A stretch of 64,000 nt of DNA from Curtobacterium sp. ZW137 (GTDB lineage Bacteria; Actinomycetota; Actinomycetes; Actinomycetales; Microbacteriaceae). Numbering within the stretch: position 1 is the first letter of the stretch; every line of letters starts with the position of its first letter. Under the pieces are notes generated by a model. That model did no database searches and was not told the DNA's origin. It saw only the letters and a program-made list of their open reading frames with translations. Made by a program: the position numbers and the translations under genes. Location of the stretch: the NCBI RefSeq assembly GCF_003762905.1, contig NZ_RJKS01000002.1:852039-916038 (forward strand). Direction: 5' to 3'. Shown in pieces: positions 41,222-50,497 of this stretch.

Positions 41222-42277
41222 ATGCCCATAACTGAACGGGAGCTCGTCGCTGAGCTCCGCCGAGTCGTCCCCCCGGGATCGATCGAGTTCAGAGAACCCA
41301 CGAACGTCGGGGACGAGCGGCCGACGGCGAGGCTTCCCGACGGATCCCACATCCCGATCGATCTCCGGTGGGCGGGCCGCGGCTTCCCGCGCGATGTCGC
41401 GGCTGCACTCGACCGCAGGCCCCAGGTCGACGATGAGCCGACTGAGACGCACCTGATCGTCGGCGCGCACGCGATCTCCGACGGCTCGCGCCAGCTCCTC
41501 GACCGCGTGGGCGCATCGTGGTTCGCGCTCGACGGTTCGGCGTCGATTCACCTCGGCACAGTGTGGATCGAACGATCGGCGTCGCATCCAGCGCCCGAGC
41601 CACCTCGCGAACCCGGCTGGTCCCCCGCGCGCGCGGAGATCGCAGAGGTCCTCCTGGAGAGCGTCGCGAACGGGATCGCGTGGGACGACGAACGACCGCG
41701 CGTCGCCGACGTCGAGACGATCGCGCGCCTGGCCGGGCGGTCCCTCGGATCCGTCGCCAACGCGCTGGCCGGCTTCGACTCGTCCGGCTGGACCGTTCCC
41801 GGGCCGGAACCGCGAAGCCGCGCGGTCGCCGACCCCGCGGGGCTGCTGGACTCGTGGGCGGGCTGGGAGGCCAACCGCCGACGACGATGGGATTCGTTCC
41901 ATGTCCTGGACCGTGATCCGGTCCGCATCGAGCAGCACCTCCGCGATGTGTTCGGACGGACGTTGATCCTCACCGGGGCCGCCGTCTCCGAACGCGTCCG
42001 ACCGACCTTGACCGGTGCTCGGACGATCGCAGCGTACGTGGACGCCGATTGGGACACGATCGCTGCAAGCGCGGACGAGGTGCGGATGCTTCCGGCAGCG
42101 ACCGGCCGCGTCCGGCTCAGCGTCGCCCCGGCACAGGTCTCCCACACGAGCCGAGTCGTCGACGACCGACGCGTCGCGTCCGCGGTCCGGGTCTATGCCG
42201 ACCTGCTCGGCGGCTCGGAGCGGGAGCGGGAGGCAGCAGAGCTGTACCGGGATGCCGAACTCGCGATGTTCGCATGA
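41222..42277 (+). CDS. AbiEi-like antitoxin / winged-helix regulator of a two-gene module
   Basis: 351 residues. The N-terminal third is a strand-rich nuclease-like or DNA-binding region (PDGSHIPIDLRWAGRGFPRD). A middle winged helix is likely at PRVADVETIARLAGRSLGSV. The C-terminus SAVRVYADLLGGSERERE followed by AAELYRDAEL resembles the C-terminal end of type IV AbiEi antitoxins. It probably binds the 20-bp palindrome at its own promoter. The ATG at 42274 of the next gene overlaps its stop. Family assignment is moderate. Confidence 0.65.
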   Translation: MPITERELVAELRRVVPPGSIEFREPTNVGDERPTARLPDGSHIPIDLRWAGRGFPRDVAAALDRRPQVDDEPTETHLIVGAHAISDGSRQLLDRVGASWFALDGSASIHLGTVWIERSASHPAPEPPREPGWSPARAEIAEVLLESVANGIAWDDERPRVADVETIARLAGRSLGSVANALAGFDSSGWTVPGPEPRSRAVADPAGLLDSWAGWEANRRRRWDSFHVLDRDPVRIEQHLRDVFGRTLILTGAAVSERVRPTLTGARTIAAYVDADWDTIAASADEVRMLPAATGRVRLSVAPAQVSHTSRVVDDRRVASAVRVYADLLGGSEREREAAELYRDAELAMFA

Positions 42278-42990
42278 GCCGCGGTGAGCGGCCGCGTGAC
42301 CGCGAGGCCCGAGCCCTGGCGGAGGCAGCACTTGCATCGTTGCTCCACGCGGCCGATCGACACTCCACGGAGCTCGTGCTCATCGGCGGACTCGTCCCGG
42401 AGTACCTGGTGGACGCGGACGATCCGCACCAGGGCACGAACGACGTGGTCGAGTTCCTCACCGACGTCGCCGACAACCTCGACCAGGAGATCGCGCTTCC
42501 CGGAACCCGAGCGGTCAGCGTGAAGAACCTCCGCGGCCCCGGGCCCGCGCTCCGGGACGCGCACGTCGCGAGCGTGCTCGGCGAGCGCGTCCGGATGGTC
42601 GAGATCGGCGGGTACCTGGCGGCCAAGGGTGCTGCGGCGTTCTGGCGTCGGGCGGAGAAGGACCTTTACGACTTCGCGTGGGTACTCGTGCACGCTGCGA
42701 GGACGGATCCCGATCGTGCCCAGCGTGCCGTCGCCGCCGTCCTCGATCCGGAGGTCGACCGCGACCGCTGGGGCGCGGTGCTCGGTGTGTGCGGCCTCTT
42801 CGAGGACGAGGAGGGCACCGGAACGACCACGTTCGTCGACACATCGCTCGCTGCCGGGAGCGAGCAGGCACCCGAGGACCTGGCACTCGACGCTGTCCTC
42901 GCCGTCCGGCTCTTCCGAGCCGGACTGCAAGCGCGGCGCCACGCGGCGACCACGCCCGCGGGGCCTGGTCGAGCAGGAGCGCAGTCCTAG
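42274..42990 (+). CDS. AbiEii-like nucleotidyltransferase, apparently internally deleted
   Basis: 238 residues. [20 protein letters not shown] then QGTNDV is the start of a nucleotidyltransferase active site, where relatives I recall continue D-V-D and ~55 further residues. Here the sequence jumps to [20 protein letters not shown], which in relatives comes after that stretch. [20 protein letters not shown] is the usual C-terminal helix. So the second catalytic Asp and part of the core look missing. It is coupled to the AbiEi-like gene by ATGA. Confidence 0.62.
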   Translation: MSRGERPRDREARALAEAALASLLHAADRHSTELVLIGGLVPEYLVDADDPHQGTNDVVEFLTDVADNLDQEIALPGTRAVSVKNLRGPGPALRDAHVASVLGERVRMVEIGGYLAAKGAAAFWRRAEKDLYDFAWVLVHAARTDPDRAQRAVAAVLDPEVDRDRWGAVLGVCGLFEDEEGTGTTTFVDTSLAAGSEQAPEDLALDAVLAVRLFRAGLQARRHAATTPAGPGRAGAQS

Positions 42991-43004
42991 TCGAGCAGGA
43001 GCGC
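42968..43004. repeat. 15-bp direct repeat at the junction of the AbiE-like module and the E2 gene
   Basis: GTCGAGCAGGAGCGC occurs at 42968-42982 and 42990-43004. The second copy encodes the C-terminus of the minus-strand E2 gene, and the first encodes the end of the plus-strand gene. Confidence 0.8.
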
Positions 43005-44582
43005 GGGCTCCTCGAGCACCGATGCCACGTCGTGCACGAACCGGGACGCCACGTCGCCGTCCACCACACGGTGGTCGAACGAGGCACCGATCGTTGTCAC
43101 CATGCGGGAACGGACCTCACCGTCGACGACCCACGGCTTCGGCTTGATCGTGCCCATGGCGACGATGGCGACCTGCCCCGGGTTGAGGATCGGTGTCCCG
43201 GTGTCCATCCCGAACACGCCGATGTTCGTCACGGTGATGGTGCCGTCGGCCATCTCCGCCGGGCTCGTCTTGCCGTCGCGCGCCGTCAGCGTCATCTGCT
43301 CGAGGGCCTTCGCCAGCTCGAACAGGGACATGTCCTGCGCGTCCTTGATGTTCGGGACGATGAGGCCCCGCGGGGTGGCCGCGGCGATCCCGAGGTTCAC
43401 GAAGTGGTGGACGATGATCTCGCGGTCGGTCCACGACGAGTTCACCGAGCGGTTCCGGCGGACGGCCCAGATCACGGCCTTCGCCATGATGAGGAGCGGC
43501 GAGACCTTCACGCCCGCGAACGTCGGTGAGGCCTTGAGCCGCTTCACGAACTCCATCGTGCGGGTCGCGTCGACGTCGACGAACAGCGAGACGTGCGGCG
43601 CGGTGAACGCGGACGTGGTCATCGCGGTCGCGATCGCCTTGCGGACGCCCTTGACCGGGATCGTCTCCTGGCGGACGTCACCCCACTCCGGCGTCTCGAT
43701 GTTGCGGAACACGGTGGCCTGGGTGGCGTGCCGGATGACGTCGTCGCGCGTGACCTCACCGGCGAGGCCGGTCGCGACGACGGTGGTCAGGTCGACCCCG
43801 AGGTCCTTCGCGAGCTTCCGGATCGGCGGCTTCGCGATCACCGGCAGTGCCAGCGAGGCGGGGACGGTCGAGGGGCGCGCGGGGCGCTTCCCCTGTTCGG
43901 CCACGGCGTCGGCGGTGCTCGCCTCGCCGTCGTCGGTGACCAGGTCGAGGTCGGCTTCCCGACTGGAGGCTCGGCTCGCCTCCGCCGCGGCGGCTGCGGC
44001 CCGGCGGGCGCCCGGCTTCCGGCGCGACGGTGCGGACGTCGCGGAGCCGTAGCCCACGAGGACGGCGCCGGACGACTCGTCGGTCCCGATCACGGAGGCG
44101 CCCTCGGCCGCAGGCAGCGACGCGGGGACCTCGGCGGGGGCGGGTGCCGGAGCGGGCGCCACTGCGGCCGGGGCCGCGTGCTTCGGTGCGACCGCGGGCG
44201 GAACCGGCGCTGACGCGACCGGCGTGGCGGGCGCCACCGGGGCAGCGGGCGCGACCGGGGCGGTGGCGGTGACGTCCGGCGAGACCGGAGCGGCGTCGGC
44301 GACGGGTGCCGCGCCTCCCGACGGTGTCGACGTGCCGTGCGATTCGGACTCGACCCGGATGATCGGCTTGCCGACCTCGACCGTGTCGCCTTCGGACACC
44401 AGCAAGCCGGTCACCTTGCCGGCGAACGGCGAGGGGAGCTCCACCAGCGACTTGGCGGTCTCGATCTCGACGAGGACCTGGTCGACGGTGATGTCGTCAC
44501 CGATCGCGACGCGCCACTGGACGATCTCGGCCTCGGTGAGGCCCTCACCCACGTCGGGGAGGGGGAATTCGGCGACGGCCAC
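42987..44582 (-). CDS. bkdC: branched-chain 2-oxoacid dehydrogenase E2 (dihydrolipoamide acyltransferase)
   Basis: 531 residues. The lipoyl domain has [19 protein letters not shown] with the lipoylated Lys near 45. Long Pro/Ala linkers follow, then the peripheral subunit-binding segment [20 protein letters not shown], and the catalytic domain ending in [15 protein letters not shown]. It transfers acyl groups to CoA. E1-beta and E1-alpha lie just upstream. A single lipoyl domain and the operon make-up fit a Bkd- or Aco-type complex. AAGGAG precedes the GTG at 44582. Its stop overlaps the convergent gene in CTAG. Confidence 0.9.
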   Translation of the reverse strand: MAVAEFPLPDVGEGLTEAEIVQWRVAIGDDITVDQVLVEIETAKSLVELPSPFAGKVTGLLVSEGDTVEVGKPIIRVESESHGTSTPSGGAAPVADAAPVSPDVTATAPVAPAAPVAPATPVASAPVPPAVAPKHAAPAAVAPAPAPAPAEVPASLPAAEGASVIGTDESSGAVLVGYGSATSAPSRRKPGARRAAAAAAEASRASSREADLDLVTDDGEASTADAVAEQGKRPARPSTVPASLALPVIAKPPIRKLAKDLGVDLTTVVATGLAGEVTRDDVIRHATQATVFRNIETPEWGDVRQETIPVKGVRKAIATAMTTSAFTAPHVSLFVDVDATRTMEFVKRLKASPTFAGVKVSPLLIMAKAVIWAVRRNRSVNSSWTDREIIVHHFVNLGIAAATPRGLIVPNIKDAQDMSLFELAKALEQMTLTARDGKTSPAEMADGTITVTNIGVFGMDTGTPILNPGQVAIVAMGTIKPKPWVVDGEVRSRMVTTIGASFDHRVVDGDVASRFVHDVASVLEEPALLLD

Positions 44583-44640
44583 GTCGGCTCCTTCGGCGGT
44601 TCGGTCTGTCTGCGGTGGGGGTGGTCCTGGCGGACCCTGG

Positions 44641-45690
44641 TCAGTAGGCGAGAGCGCGGTCGACGGCCTCGAGGACGCGGTCGGCGTCCGGCAGGTGCAG
44701 GTGTTCGAGCTTCGAGACCGGGAACGGGATGTCGAAGCCGGACACCCGCAGGGGCGGTGCCTGCAGCGTGTAGAAGGACTTCTCGGCGACGGTCGCGGCG
44801 ATCTCGCTGCCGACGCTGACGAAGCCGGATGCCTCTTGCGCGATGACCAGACGGCCGGTCTTCCGGACCGACGCGAGCAGCGGCTCCCAGTCGATCGGCG
44901 AGATCGAGCGGAGGTCCACGACCTCGCACGACGTCCCTTCGGACTCGGCGAGCTCGGCAGCCTGCATCAGCGTGGCGACCATCGCGCCGTGCCCGACGAG
45001 GGTGACCTCGGTGCCGGTGCGCGCGACGCGGGTGGTGTGCATCGGGACGTGCCCGTCGACCAGGTCGACCTGCCCCTTCGGCCAGTACCGCGACTTGGGC
45101 TCCATGAAGATCACGGGGTCCTTCGACGCGATGGCCTCTTGGATCATCCAGTAGGCGTCGTTCGGGGTGCTCGGGCTGACCACGCGGAGGCCGGGGGTGT
45201 GCGCGAAGTACGTCTCCGGGCTCTCCTGGTGGTGCTCGACGGCGCCGATGTGCCCGCCGTAGGGGATGCGGATGACGATCGGCAGCGACATGTGCTCGGG
45301 GAGGCGGTTCGCCATCTTCGCGAGCTGCGAGGTGATCTGGTCGAAGCCCGGCCAGACGAACCCGTCGAACTGGATCTCCACGACCGGACGGTAGCCGCGG
45401 AGGGCCAGGCCGATCGCGGTGCCGATGATGCCGGACTCGGCGAGCGGGGTGTCCATCACGCGGGTGTCGCCGAAGCGTTCCTGCAGGCCCTCGGTGATAC
45501 GGAACACGCCGCCGAGACGGCCGATGTCCTCACCCATCAGCAGGACCTTGTCGTCCGACTCCATCGCGGCGGCGAGGCCGGCGTTCAGGGCCTTCGCCAT
45601 CGGCAGGGTCGGGGTGGGGTCGGTCGGGACCTGCCCGGCGCCCGGGTGGGAGCGCAGGGTGTAGTCGAAGAGCTGCTCGGTGGTGCTCAT
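44641..45690 (-). CDS. bkdB: 2-oxoacid dehydrogenase E1 component, beta subunit
   Basis: 349 residues. [20 protein letters not shown] then LMGEDIG is the usual N-terminal motif, [20 protein letters not shown] and [19 protein letters not shown] are conserved in E1-beta. It forms the alpha2beta2 thiamine-dependent decarboxylase with the next gene. The start overlaps the E1-alpha stop as ATGA. Substrate (branched-chain oxoacids versus pyruvate/acetoin) is inferred from the aminotransferase in the same operon. Confidence 0.92.
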   Translation of the reverse strand: MSTTEQLFDYTLRSHPGAGQVPTDPTPTLPMAKALNAGLAAAMESDDKVLLMGEDIGRLGGVFRITEGLQERFGDTRVMDTPLAESGIIGTAIGLALRGYRPVVEIQFDGFVWPGFDQITSQLAKMANRLPEHMSLPIVIRIPYGGHIGAVEHHQESPETYFAHTPGLRVVSPSTPNDAYWMIQEAIASKDPVIFMEPKSRYWPKGQVDLVDGHVPMHTTRVARTGTEVTLVGHGAMVATLMQAAELAESEGTSCEVVDLRSISPIDWEPLLASVRKTGRLVIAQEASGFVSVGSEIAATVAEKSFYTLQAPPLRVSGFDIPFPVSKLEHLHLPDADRVLEAVDRALAY

Positions 45691-46820
45691 GCGTCAGCTC
45701 CGTCCTGGTCGGCCTCGTAGTTCGCGAGCCATTGCTTCTGCTCGTCGATCCGGGGGTGCGGTTCGCGGTAGACGTTGTCGAACATCGTCTCCATCGGCGG
45801 GGCGACGAGCTGCGGGGTCCGGGTGCGGATGTCCGCGGCCACCGCCTCGCCCTCTTCGTCGAACTCGGCGAGCTGGGCGTCGGTGACACCGCGGCTGCGC
45901 AGGTAGCCCTCGGACCGGGCGATCGGGTCGCGCTCCACCCAGCTGGCGAGCTCGTCGTCGCCGCGGTAGCGGGTGGGGTCGTCGGAGGAGGTGTGCGCGC
46001 CGATGCGGTACGTCTCGGCTTCCACGAACGCGGGACCCTGCCCGGAGCGGGCGTGGTCGGTCGCCACGACGCTGGCCGTGTAGGACGCCAGGATGTCGTT
46101 GCCGTCGATGCGGATGCTCGGGATGCCGAAACCGCGCGGGCGGTCCACGAGCGGGGTCGGCGACTGCACCGACACCGGGACCGAGATCGCCCAGTGGTTG
46201 TTCTGCAGGAAGAAGACGACCGGCGCCTTGTACGAAGCGGCGAAGACGTACGCCTCGTTCACGTCGCCCTGGCTGGTCGCACCGTCGCCGAAGTACACGA
46301 TCGAGCAGGCGTCGCGCTCGGGGTCGCCCGTGCCGACGTCGCCGTCGAGACGCATGCCCATCGCGTACCCGGTGGCGTGCAGGGTCTGCGAACCGATCAC
46401 CAGCGTGGAGATGTGGGTGTTGCCGCGCTCGTCCGGGTTCCAGCCGCCGTGCGTCAGCCCGCGGTACAGGCTGATGATCTCCATCGGCTCGACGCCGCGG
46501 GTCATGGTGACGGCGTGCTCGCGGTACGACGGGAACACGTGGTCCTGCGGGCGGAGCGCGAACACGGAGCCGACCTGCGCGGCTTCCTGCCCGTGGCTCG
46601 GCACCCAGAGCCCGAGCTGGCCGGTGCGCTGCAGGTTGTGCGCCGCGTGGTCGAACCGACGCGTGATCACCATCCTGCGGTGCATGGCGAGCAGGGTCTC
46701 GTCGGGGATCGCCCGCGCTGCGGCGGCGAACTCGGCGTTCTCGTCGGTCTCCACGAACCGGCCCTCGGAGTCGAGGAGCCGGATCATGGTCGTCGCGGGA
46801 GCCGCGGCGTGGAAGGACAT
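45687..46820 (-). CDS. bkdA: 2-oxoacid dehydrogenase E1 component, alpha subunit
   Basis: 377 residues. The TPP-binding motif runs from YFGDGATSQGDVNEAYVFAA to PVVFFLQNNHWAISVP, and the phosphorylation-loop-like YRIGAHTSSDDPTRYR is characteristic of branched-chain E1-alpha. The ATG at 46820 lies five bases after the upstream aminotransferase stop. TACGCT seven bases before it suggests an additional leaderless start inside the operon. Confidence 0.92.
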   Translation of the reverse strand: MSFHAAAPATTMIRLLDSEGRFVETDENAEFAAAARAIPDETLLAMHRRMVITRRFDHAAHNLQRTGQLGLWVPSHGQEAAQVGSVFALRPQDHVFPSYREHAVTMTRGVEPMEIISLYRGLTHGGWNPDERGNTHISTLVIGSQTLHATGYAMGMRLDGDVGTGDPERDACSIVYFGDGATSQGDVNEAYVFAASYKAPVVFFLQNNHWAISVPVSVQSPTPLVDRPRGFGIPSIRIDGNDILASYTASVVATDHARSGQGPAFVEAETYRIGAHTSSDDPTRYRGDDELASWVERDPIARSEGYLRSRGVTDAQLAEFDEEGEAVAADIRTRTPQLVAPPMETMFDNVYREPHPRIDEQKQWLANYEADQDGADA

Positions 46821-46825
46821 GCGGG

Positions 46826-47923
46826 TCAGCGTATCGGCCGGGCGTCAGCGGTCGTTGTGAGTCCCCCGACAAGCGAACGCGCGGTTTCGAGGAGCTTCTC
46901 GACAGCCTCGTGCTCACCGATCGAGATACGGATCCCCTCGGGGGCGAAGGCCCGGACGATGATGCCGGCGTGCTCGAAGGCCTCGGCCGCCGCGGCGGTG
47001 CGCTCACCCGTCGGCAGCCACACGAAGTTGCCCTGCGCGTCCGGGACGTCCCAGCCCTGGCCGCGGAGCTCGGCCACGATGCGGTCGCGCAGCGCGGCGA
47101 GCTCGGCGACGCGGGCGAGCAGTTCGGCCTCGCGCTCGAGGCTGGCGAGCGCCGCGGCCTGCCCCTGCGCCGTGACGCTGAGCGGGATGGCGCAGGCGCG
47201 GACGGCGTCCAGGACGTATGCCGGTCCGAGCGCGTACCCGACGCGGAGACCCGCCAGTCCGTACGCCTTCGAGAACGTCCGGAGCACGACGAGGTTCGGG
47301 TACCGCTCCAGGAGCGACGCCCCGCGGACCGCGTCGGGATCGGTGACGAACTCCGCGTACGCCTCGTCGAGGACCACGAGGACCGTGCTCGGCACCCCCG
47401 CCATGAAGTCGTCGAACTCGGTGCCGGTGACGATCGGCCCGGTCGGGTTGTTCGGGGTGCAGACGATCACCATGCGGGTGCGCTCGGTGACGGCGGCGGC
47501 CATCGCGTCGAGGTCGTGGCCGCCGTCGGCGCGGTTCGGGACCTGGACGCTCGTCGCGCCGGCGACCGTGACGACGCCGGGGTACGCCTCGAAGGAGCGC
47601 CAGGCGTAGACGATCTCGTCACCGGGGCCCGAGGTGGCCTTCGCGAGCTCGTGCAGGATCGCGACGCTGCCGGGGGCGACGTGGACCTCGTCCACGGTGA
47701 GCCCGAACCGGTTCGCGAGCACGGCGCGCACGGCCAGGGCGGTGGCGTCCGGGTAGCGGTTGTACGCGGTCTGCGCCTGGACGGCCTCGATCACACCGGG
47801 CAGGGGCGGGAACGGGTTCTCGTTGCTCGACAGCTTGAACGCGTCGGCCGCGGCCTGGCGTCCCTGCTTGTAGGCGGGGAGGATCGCGATCTCGGGCCGG
47901 ATGTGCACGGGCTGGTCAGTCAC
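46826..47923 (-). CDS. hisC: histidinol-phosphate / aromatic aminotransferase (class II PLP)
   Basis: 365 residues. [20 protein letters not shown] is the class N-terminus, the PLP Lys is in [19 protein letters not shown], and [11 protein letters not shown] contacts the cofactor. Length fits HisC/PatA (aromatic aminotransferase). As the first gene before bkdABC it could feed oxoacids to that complex, though HisC-like enzymes prefer histidinol phosphate or aromatics. The GTG at 47923 has TAATCT six bases upstream, so the operon mRNA is probably leaderless. Confidence 0.87.
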   Translation of the reverse strand: MTDQPVHIRPEIAILPAYKQGRQAAADAFKLSSNENPFPPLPGVIEAVQAQTAYNRYPDATALAVRAVLANRFGLTVDEVHVAPGSVAILHELAKATSGPGDEIVYAWRSFEAYPGVVTVAGATSVQVPNRADGGHDLDAMAAAVTERTRMVIVCTPNNPTGPIVTGTEFDDFMAGVPSTVLVVLDEAYAEFVTDPDAVRGASLLERYPNLVVLRTFSKAYGLAGLRVGYALGPAYVLDAVRACAIPLSVTAQGQAAALASLEREAELLARVAELAALRDRIVAELRGQGWDVPDAQGNFVWLPTGERTAAAAEAFEHAGIIVRAFAPEGIRISIGEHEAVEKLLETARSLVGGLTTTADARPIR

Positions 47924-47998
47924 GGCCCCAGATTACCGGCAGCGCTGAGCCGGGAGACGGGCCGGGCGACGAGGCCGTCCAGCGGGCATCATGGGGGC

Positions 47999-48397
47999 AT
48001 GCGATTCCTCGTCCGCCTCGTCATCAACGCCGTCGCGCTGTGGCTCACCACGCTCATCGTCAGCGGCGTCTCCGTCACGGCCTTCGGGGACGGCGGCCCC
48101 GTCGCGACCGTCCTCACGTACCTGCTCGTCGCCTTCGTCTTCGGGCTCGTGAACGCCGTCATCGGCACGCTCATCCGGATCGTGGCGTTCCCGATCTACA
48201 TCCTGACCCTCGGGCTCATCTCGCTCGTGGTGAACGGGATCCTGCTGCTGATCGTGGCCGGGATCTCCTCCGCCATCGGGTTCGGCCTCGACGTCGAGTC
48301 CTTCGGCTGGGGCATCGTGGGCGCACTCGTGCTCGCCGTCTTCGCGTGGCTGATCGGCCTGTTCGCCCGGCCGGTGCTGAACCGCCCGCGCGCGTGA
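47999..48397 (+). CDS. phage holin family (PF04020-type) membrane protein
   Basis: 132 residues with four hydrophobic helices. MRFLVRLVINAVALWLTTLI starts the domain and FGLVNAVIGTLIRIVAFPIY then ILTLGLISLVVNGILL match the short membrane family named 'phage holin family 4', which is chromosomal and not phage-linked in most bacteria. No lysis genes are near. CATCAT six bases before the ATG suggests a leaderless mRNA. Confidence 0.85.
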   Translation: MRFLVRLVINAVALWLTTLIVSGVSVTAFGDGGPVATVLTYLLVAFVFGLVNAVIGTLIRIVAFPIYILTLGLISLVVNGILLLIVAGISSAIGFGLDVESFGWGIVGALVLAVFAWLIGLFARPVLNRPRA

Positions 48398-48523
48398 GCC
48401 AGCGCCCGCCCGCGCGCATGTGCCCGCGCCCGTGACGCCAACCGCGCCCGTGACACCGGGCACGACACCGGGCGTGCGCGCACCGGGCAGCGGTGCGTCG
48501 CGTCGATGCGTCATGATGTGGGG

Positions 48524-49042
48524 ATGACCACGGACGTCGGCGCCCCGTCGCCCTTCCGCGTGTCGTTCGTCTGCAGCGGCAACATCTGCCGCTCCCCGAT
48601 GGCCGAGATCGTCTTCCAGCGCTTCGTCGACGACGCCGGGATGACCGACCGCTTCCAGGTGCACTCCGCCGGCACCGGCGACTGGCACGTCGGCGAGCCC
48701 GCGGACGAGCGGACGATCGCAGCACTCGCGGCGCGCGGATACGATGGCAGCAGGCATCGCGCCCGTCAGTTCGACCCGGACCGGTTCCCGGACCTCGACC
48801 TGGTGGTCGCACTCGACCGCTCCCACGAACGCATCCTGCGCTCGTGGGCACCCACGATGGACGACGCCGCGAAGGTGACGCTCCTGCTGCGGTACGACGA
48901 CGCCTGGCCAGAGCAGGCCGACGTTCCGGACCCGTACTACGCGGACCGGCACGAGTTCGACCGGGTCCTCAGCACGGTCGAACGGGCCTGCCGAGCACTC
49001 TTCCACCAGATCGAACCGGCCGTCCGCCAGGGAGCACCATGA
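48524..49042 (+). CDS. low molecular weight protein-tyrosine phosphatase
   Basis: 172 residues. The P-loop is FVCSGNICRSPMAEIVF (C-x5-R-S), and the general acid Asp is in DVPDPYYADRHEFDR, both diagnostic. It hydrolyses phosphotyrosine in the cytosol, in bacteria often linked to capsule or stress control. CATGAT six bases before the ATG suggests leaderless translation. The stop overlaps the purB start as ATGA, so the two are co-translated, a frequent pairing in this lineage as far as I recall. Confidence 0.92.
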   Translation: MTTDVGAPSPFRVSFVCSGNICRSPMAEIVFQRFVDDAGMTDRFQVHSAGTGDWHVGEPADERTIAALAARGYDGSRHRARQFDPDRFPDLDLVVALDRSHERILRSWAPTMDDAAKVTLLLRYDDAWPEQADVPDPYYADRHEFDRVLSTVERACRALFHQIEPAVRQGAP

Positions 49043-50424
49043 CCCCCCTTCCCCCGCAGCCGATCAGCCCACTCGACGGGCGGTACTACCCGGTCGTGCA
49101 CACGGTGGGCGAGCACCTCTCCGAGGCCGGCCTGAACCGCGCCCGCATCACCGTCGAGGTGGAGTGGCTGATCTTCCTGACCGACCACGCGATGTTCACC
49201 ACGTCGCCGCTCAGTGTCGACGACAAGGCCGCCCTCCGCGCCATCGTCACGGACTTCGGCCAGGCGCAGATCGCCGAGCTCGCGGAGATCGAGGCGACGA
49301 CCCGCCACGACGTCAAGGCCGTCGAGTACTTCGTCCGCCGCCGGCTGTCCGAGCTCGGCCTCGACGCCATCGCCGAGCTGACGCACTTCGCCTGCACCAG
49401 CGAGGACATCAACAACCTCTCCTACGCGCTCACCATCAAGGACGCGACGGAGCACGTCTGGCTGCCCGCGTTCACGGCCGTCGTCGCTCGCCTGCGCGAG
49501 GTCGCGCTCGAGCTCCGCGCCGTCCCGATGCTCTCCCACACCCACGGCCAGCCCGCGACGCCGACGACGCTCGGCAAGGAGCTCGCGGTCGTCGTGTACC
49601 GGCTCGAGCGCGTGCTCGCCCAGATCGAGGGCAGCGAGTACCTCGGCAAGTTCTCCGGCGCGACGGGCACGTTCTCGGCGCACCTCGCCGCGGACCCCGA
49701 GGCCGACTGGCCCACGCTGTCGCGGGAGTTCGTCGAGGGGCTCGGCCTGACGTGGAACCCGCTGACCACGCAGATCGAGTCGCACGACTGGCAGGCCGAG
49801 CTGTACGACCGGGTCCGGCACGCGAACCGGATCCTGCACAACCTGGCCACGGACGTGTGGACCTACATCTCGATGGGGTACTTCACGCAGATCCCGGTGG
49901 CCGGTGCCACGGGGTCGTCGACGATGCCGCACAAGATCAACCCGATCCGGTTCGAGAACGCCGAGGCGAACCTCGAGATCTCGACGGCCCTGTTCTCCAC
50001 CCTGTCGGAGACCCTCGTCACGAGCCGCCTGCAGCGCGACCTGACCGACTCCACCACGCAGCGCAACGTCGGCGTCGCGTTCGGGCACTCGCTGCTCGCG
50101 CTCGACAACCTCCGTCGCGGGCTCGGCGAGATCTCGGTGAACGTCGAGCGCCTGGCCGAGGACCTCGACGGCAACTGGGAGGTGCTCGGGGAGGCGATCC
50201 AGACGGTCATCCGCGCCGAGGTCACCGCCGGCCAGTCCGACATCGAGGACCCCTACGCGATGCTCAAGGAACTCACCCGCGGCAAGCGGATCGGACAGCA
50301 GGACCTCGTCGCGTTCGTGAACGGCCTGGACATCTCCGACGGTGCGAAGGCGCGGCTGACGAACCTCACGCCGGCCACGTACACCGGCCTGGCGGACGAG
50401 CTGGTCGACCACCTCGACGTCTGA
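49039..50424 (+). CDS. purB: adenylosuccinate lyase
   Basis: 461 residues. The fumarase/aspartase superfamily signature GSSTMPHKINPIRFENAEAN is intact, the active-site His is in LSHTHGQPATPTTLGKEL, and TSEDINNLSYAL is the PurB-specific segment. It acts twice in purine synthesis, releasing fumarate from SAICAR and adenylosuccinate. It is the long PurB form (about 456 residues, like E. coli) and is followed by a hairpin at 50469-50494. Confidence 0.96.
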   Translation: MTPLPPQPISPLDGRYYPVVHTVGEHLSEAGLNRARITVEVEWLIFLTDHAMFTTSPLSVDDKAALRAIVTDFGQAQIAELAEIEATTRHDVKAVEYFVRRRLSELGLDAIAELTHFACTSEDINNLSYALTIKDATEHVWLPAFTAVVARLREVALELRAVPMLSHTHGQPATPTTLGKELAVVVYRLERVLAQIEGSEYLGKFSGATGTFSAHLAADPEADWPTLSREFVEGLGLTWNPLTTQIESHDWQAELYDRVRHANRILHNLATDVWTYISMGYFTQIPVAGATGSSTMPHKINPIRFENAEANLEISTALFSTLSETLVTSRLQRDLTDSTTQRNVGVAFGHSLLALDNLRRGLGEISVNVERLAEDLDGNWEVLGEAIQTVIRAEVTAGQSDIEDPYAMLKELTRGKRIGQQDLVAFVNGLDISDGAKARLTNLTPATYTGLADELVDHLDV

Positions 50425-50456
50425 GGTCACGTCCGTCCCGGTGCGGCAGTGCACCT

Positions 50457-50494
50457 GACGGGAGGCTCGGTGCGGCCCCGCCGCGGGCCGCACC
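50457..50494. terminator. hairpin with GACGGGAGGC element between purB and a LysR gene
   Basis: GACGGGAGGC (50457-50466) is followed by GGTGCGGCCC (50469-50478) pairing perfectly with 50485-50494. It lies between convergent genes. Confidence 0.7.
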
Positions 50495-50497
50495 ACC

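Noticed and set aside
47999-48397. Prophage remnant suggested by the holin-family name
   Set aside because: The family is chromosomal in most bacteria; no endolysin, integrase or structural phage gene is near.
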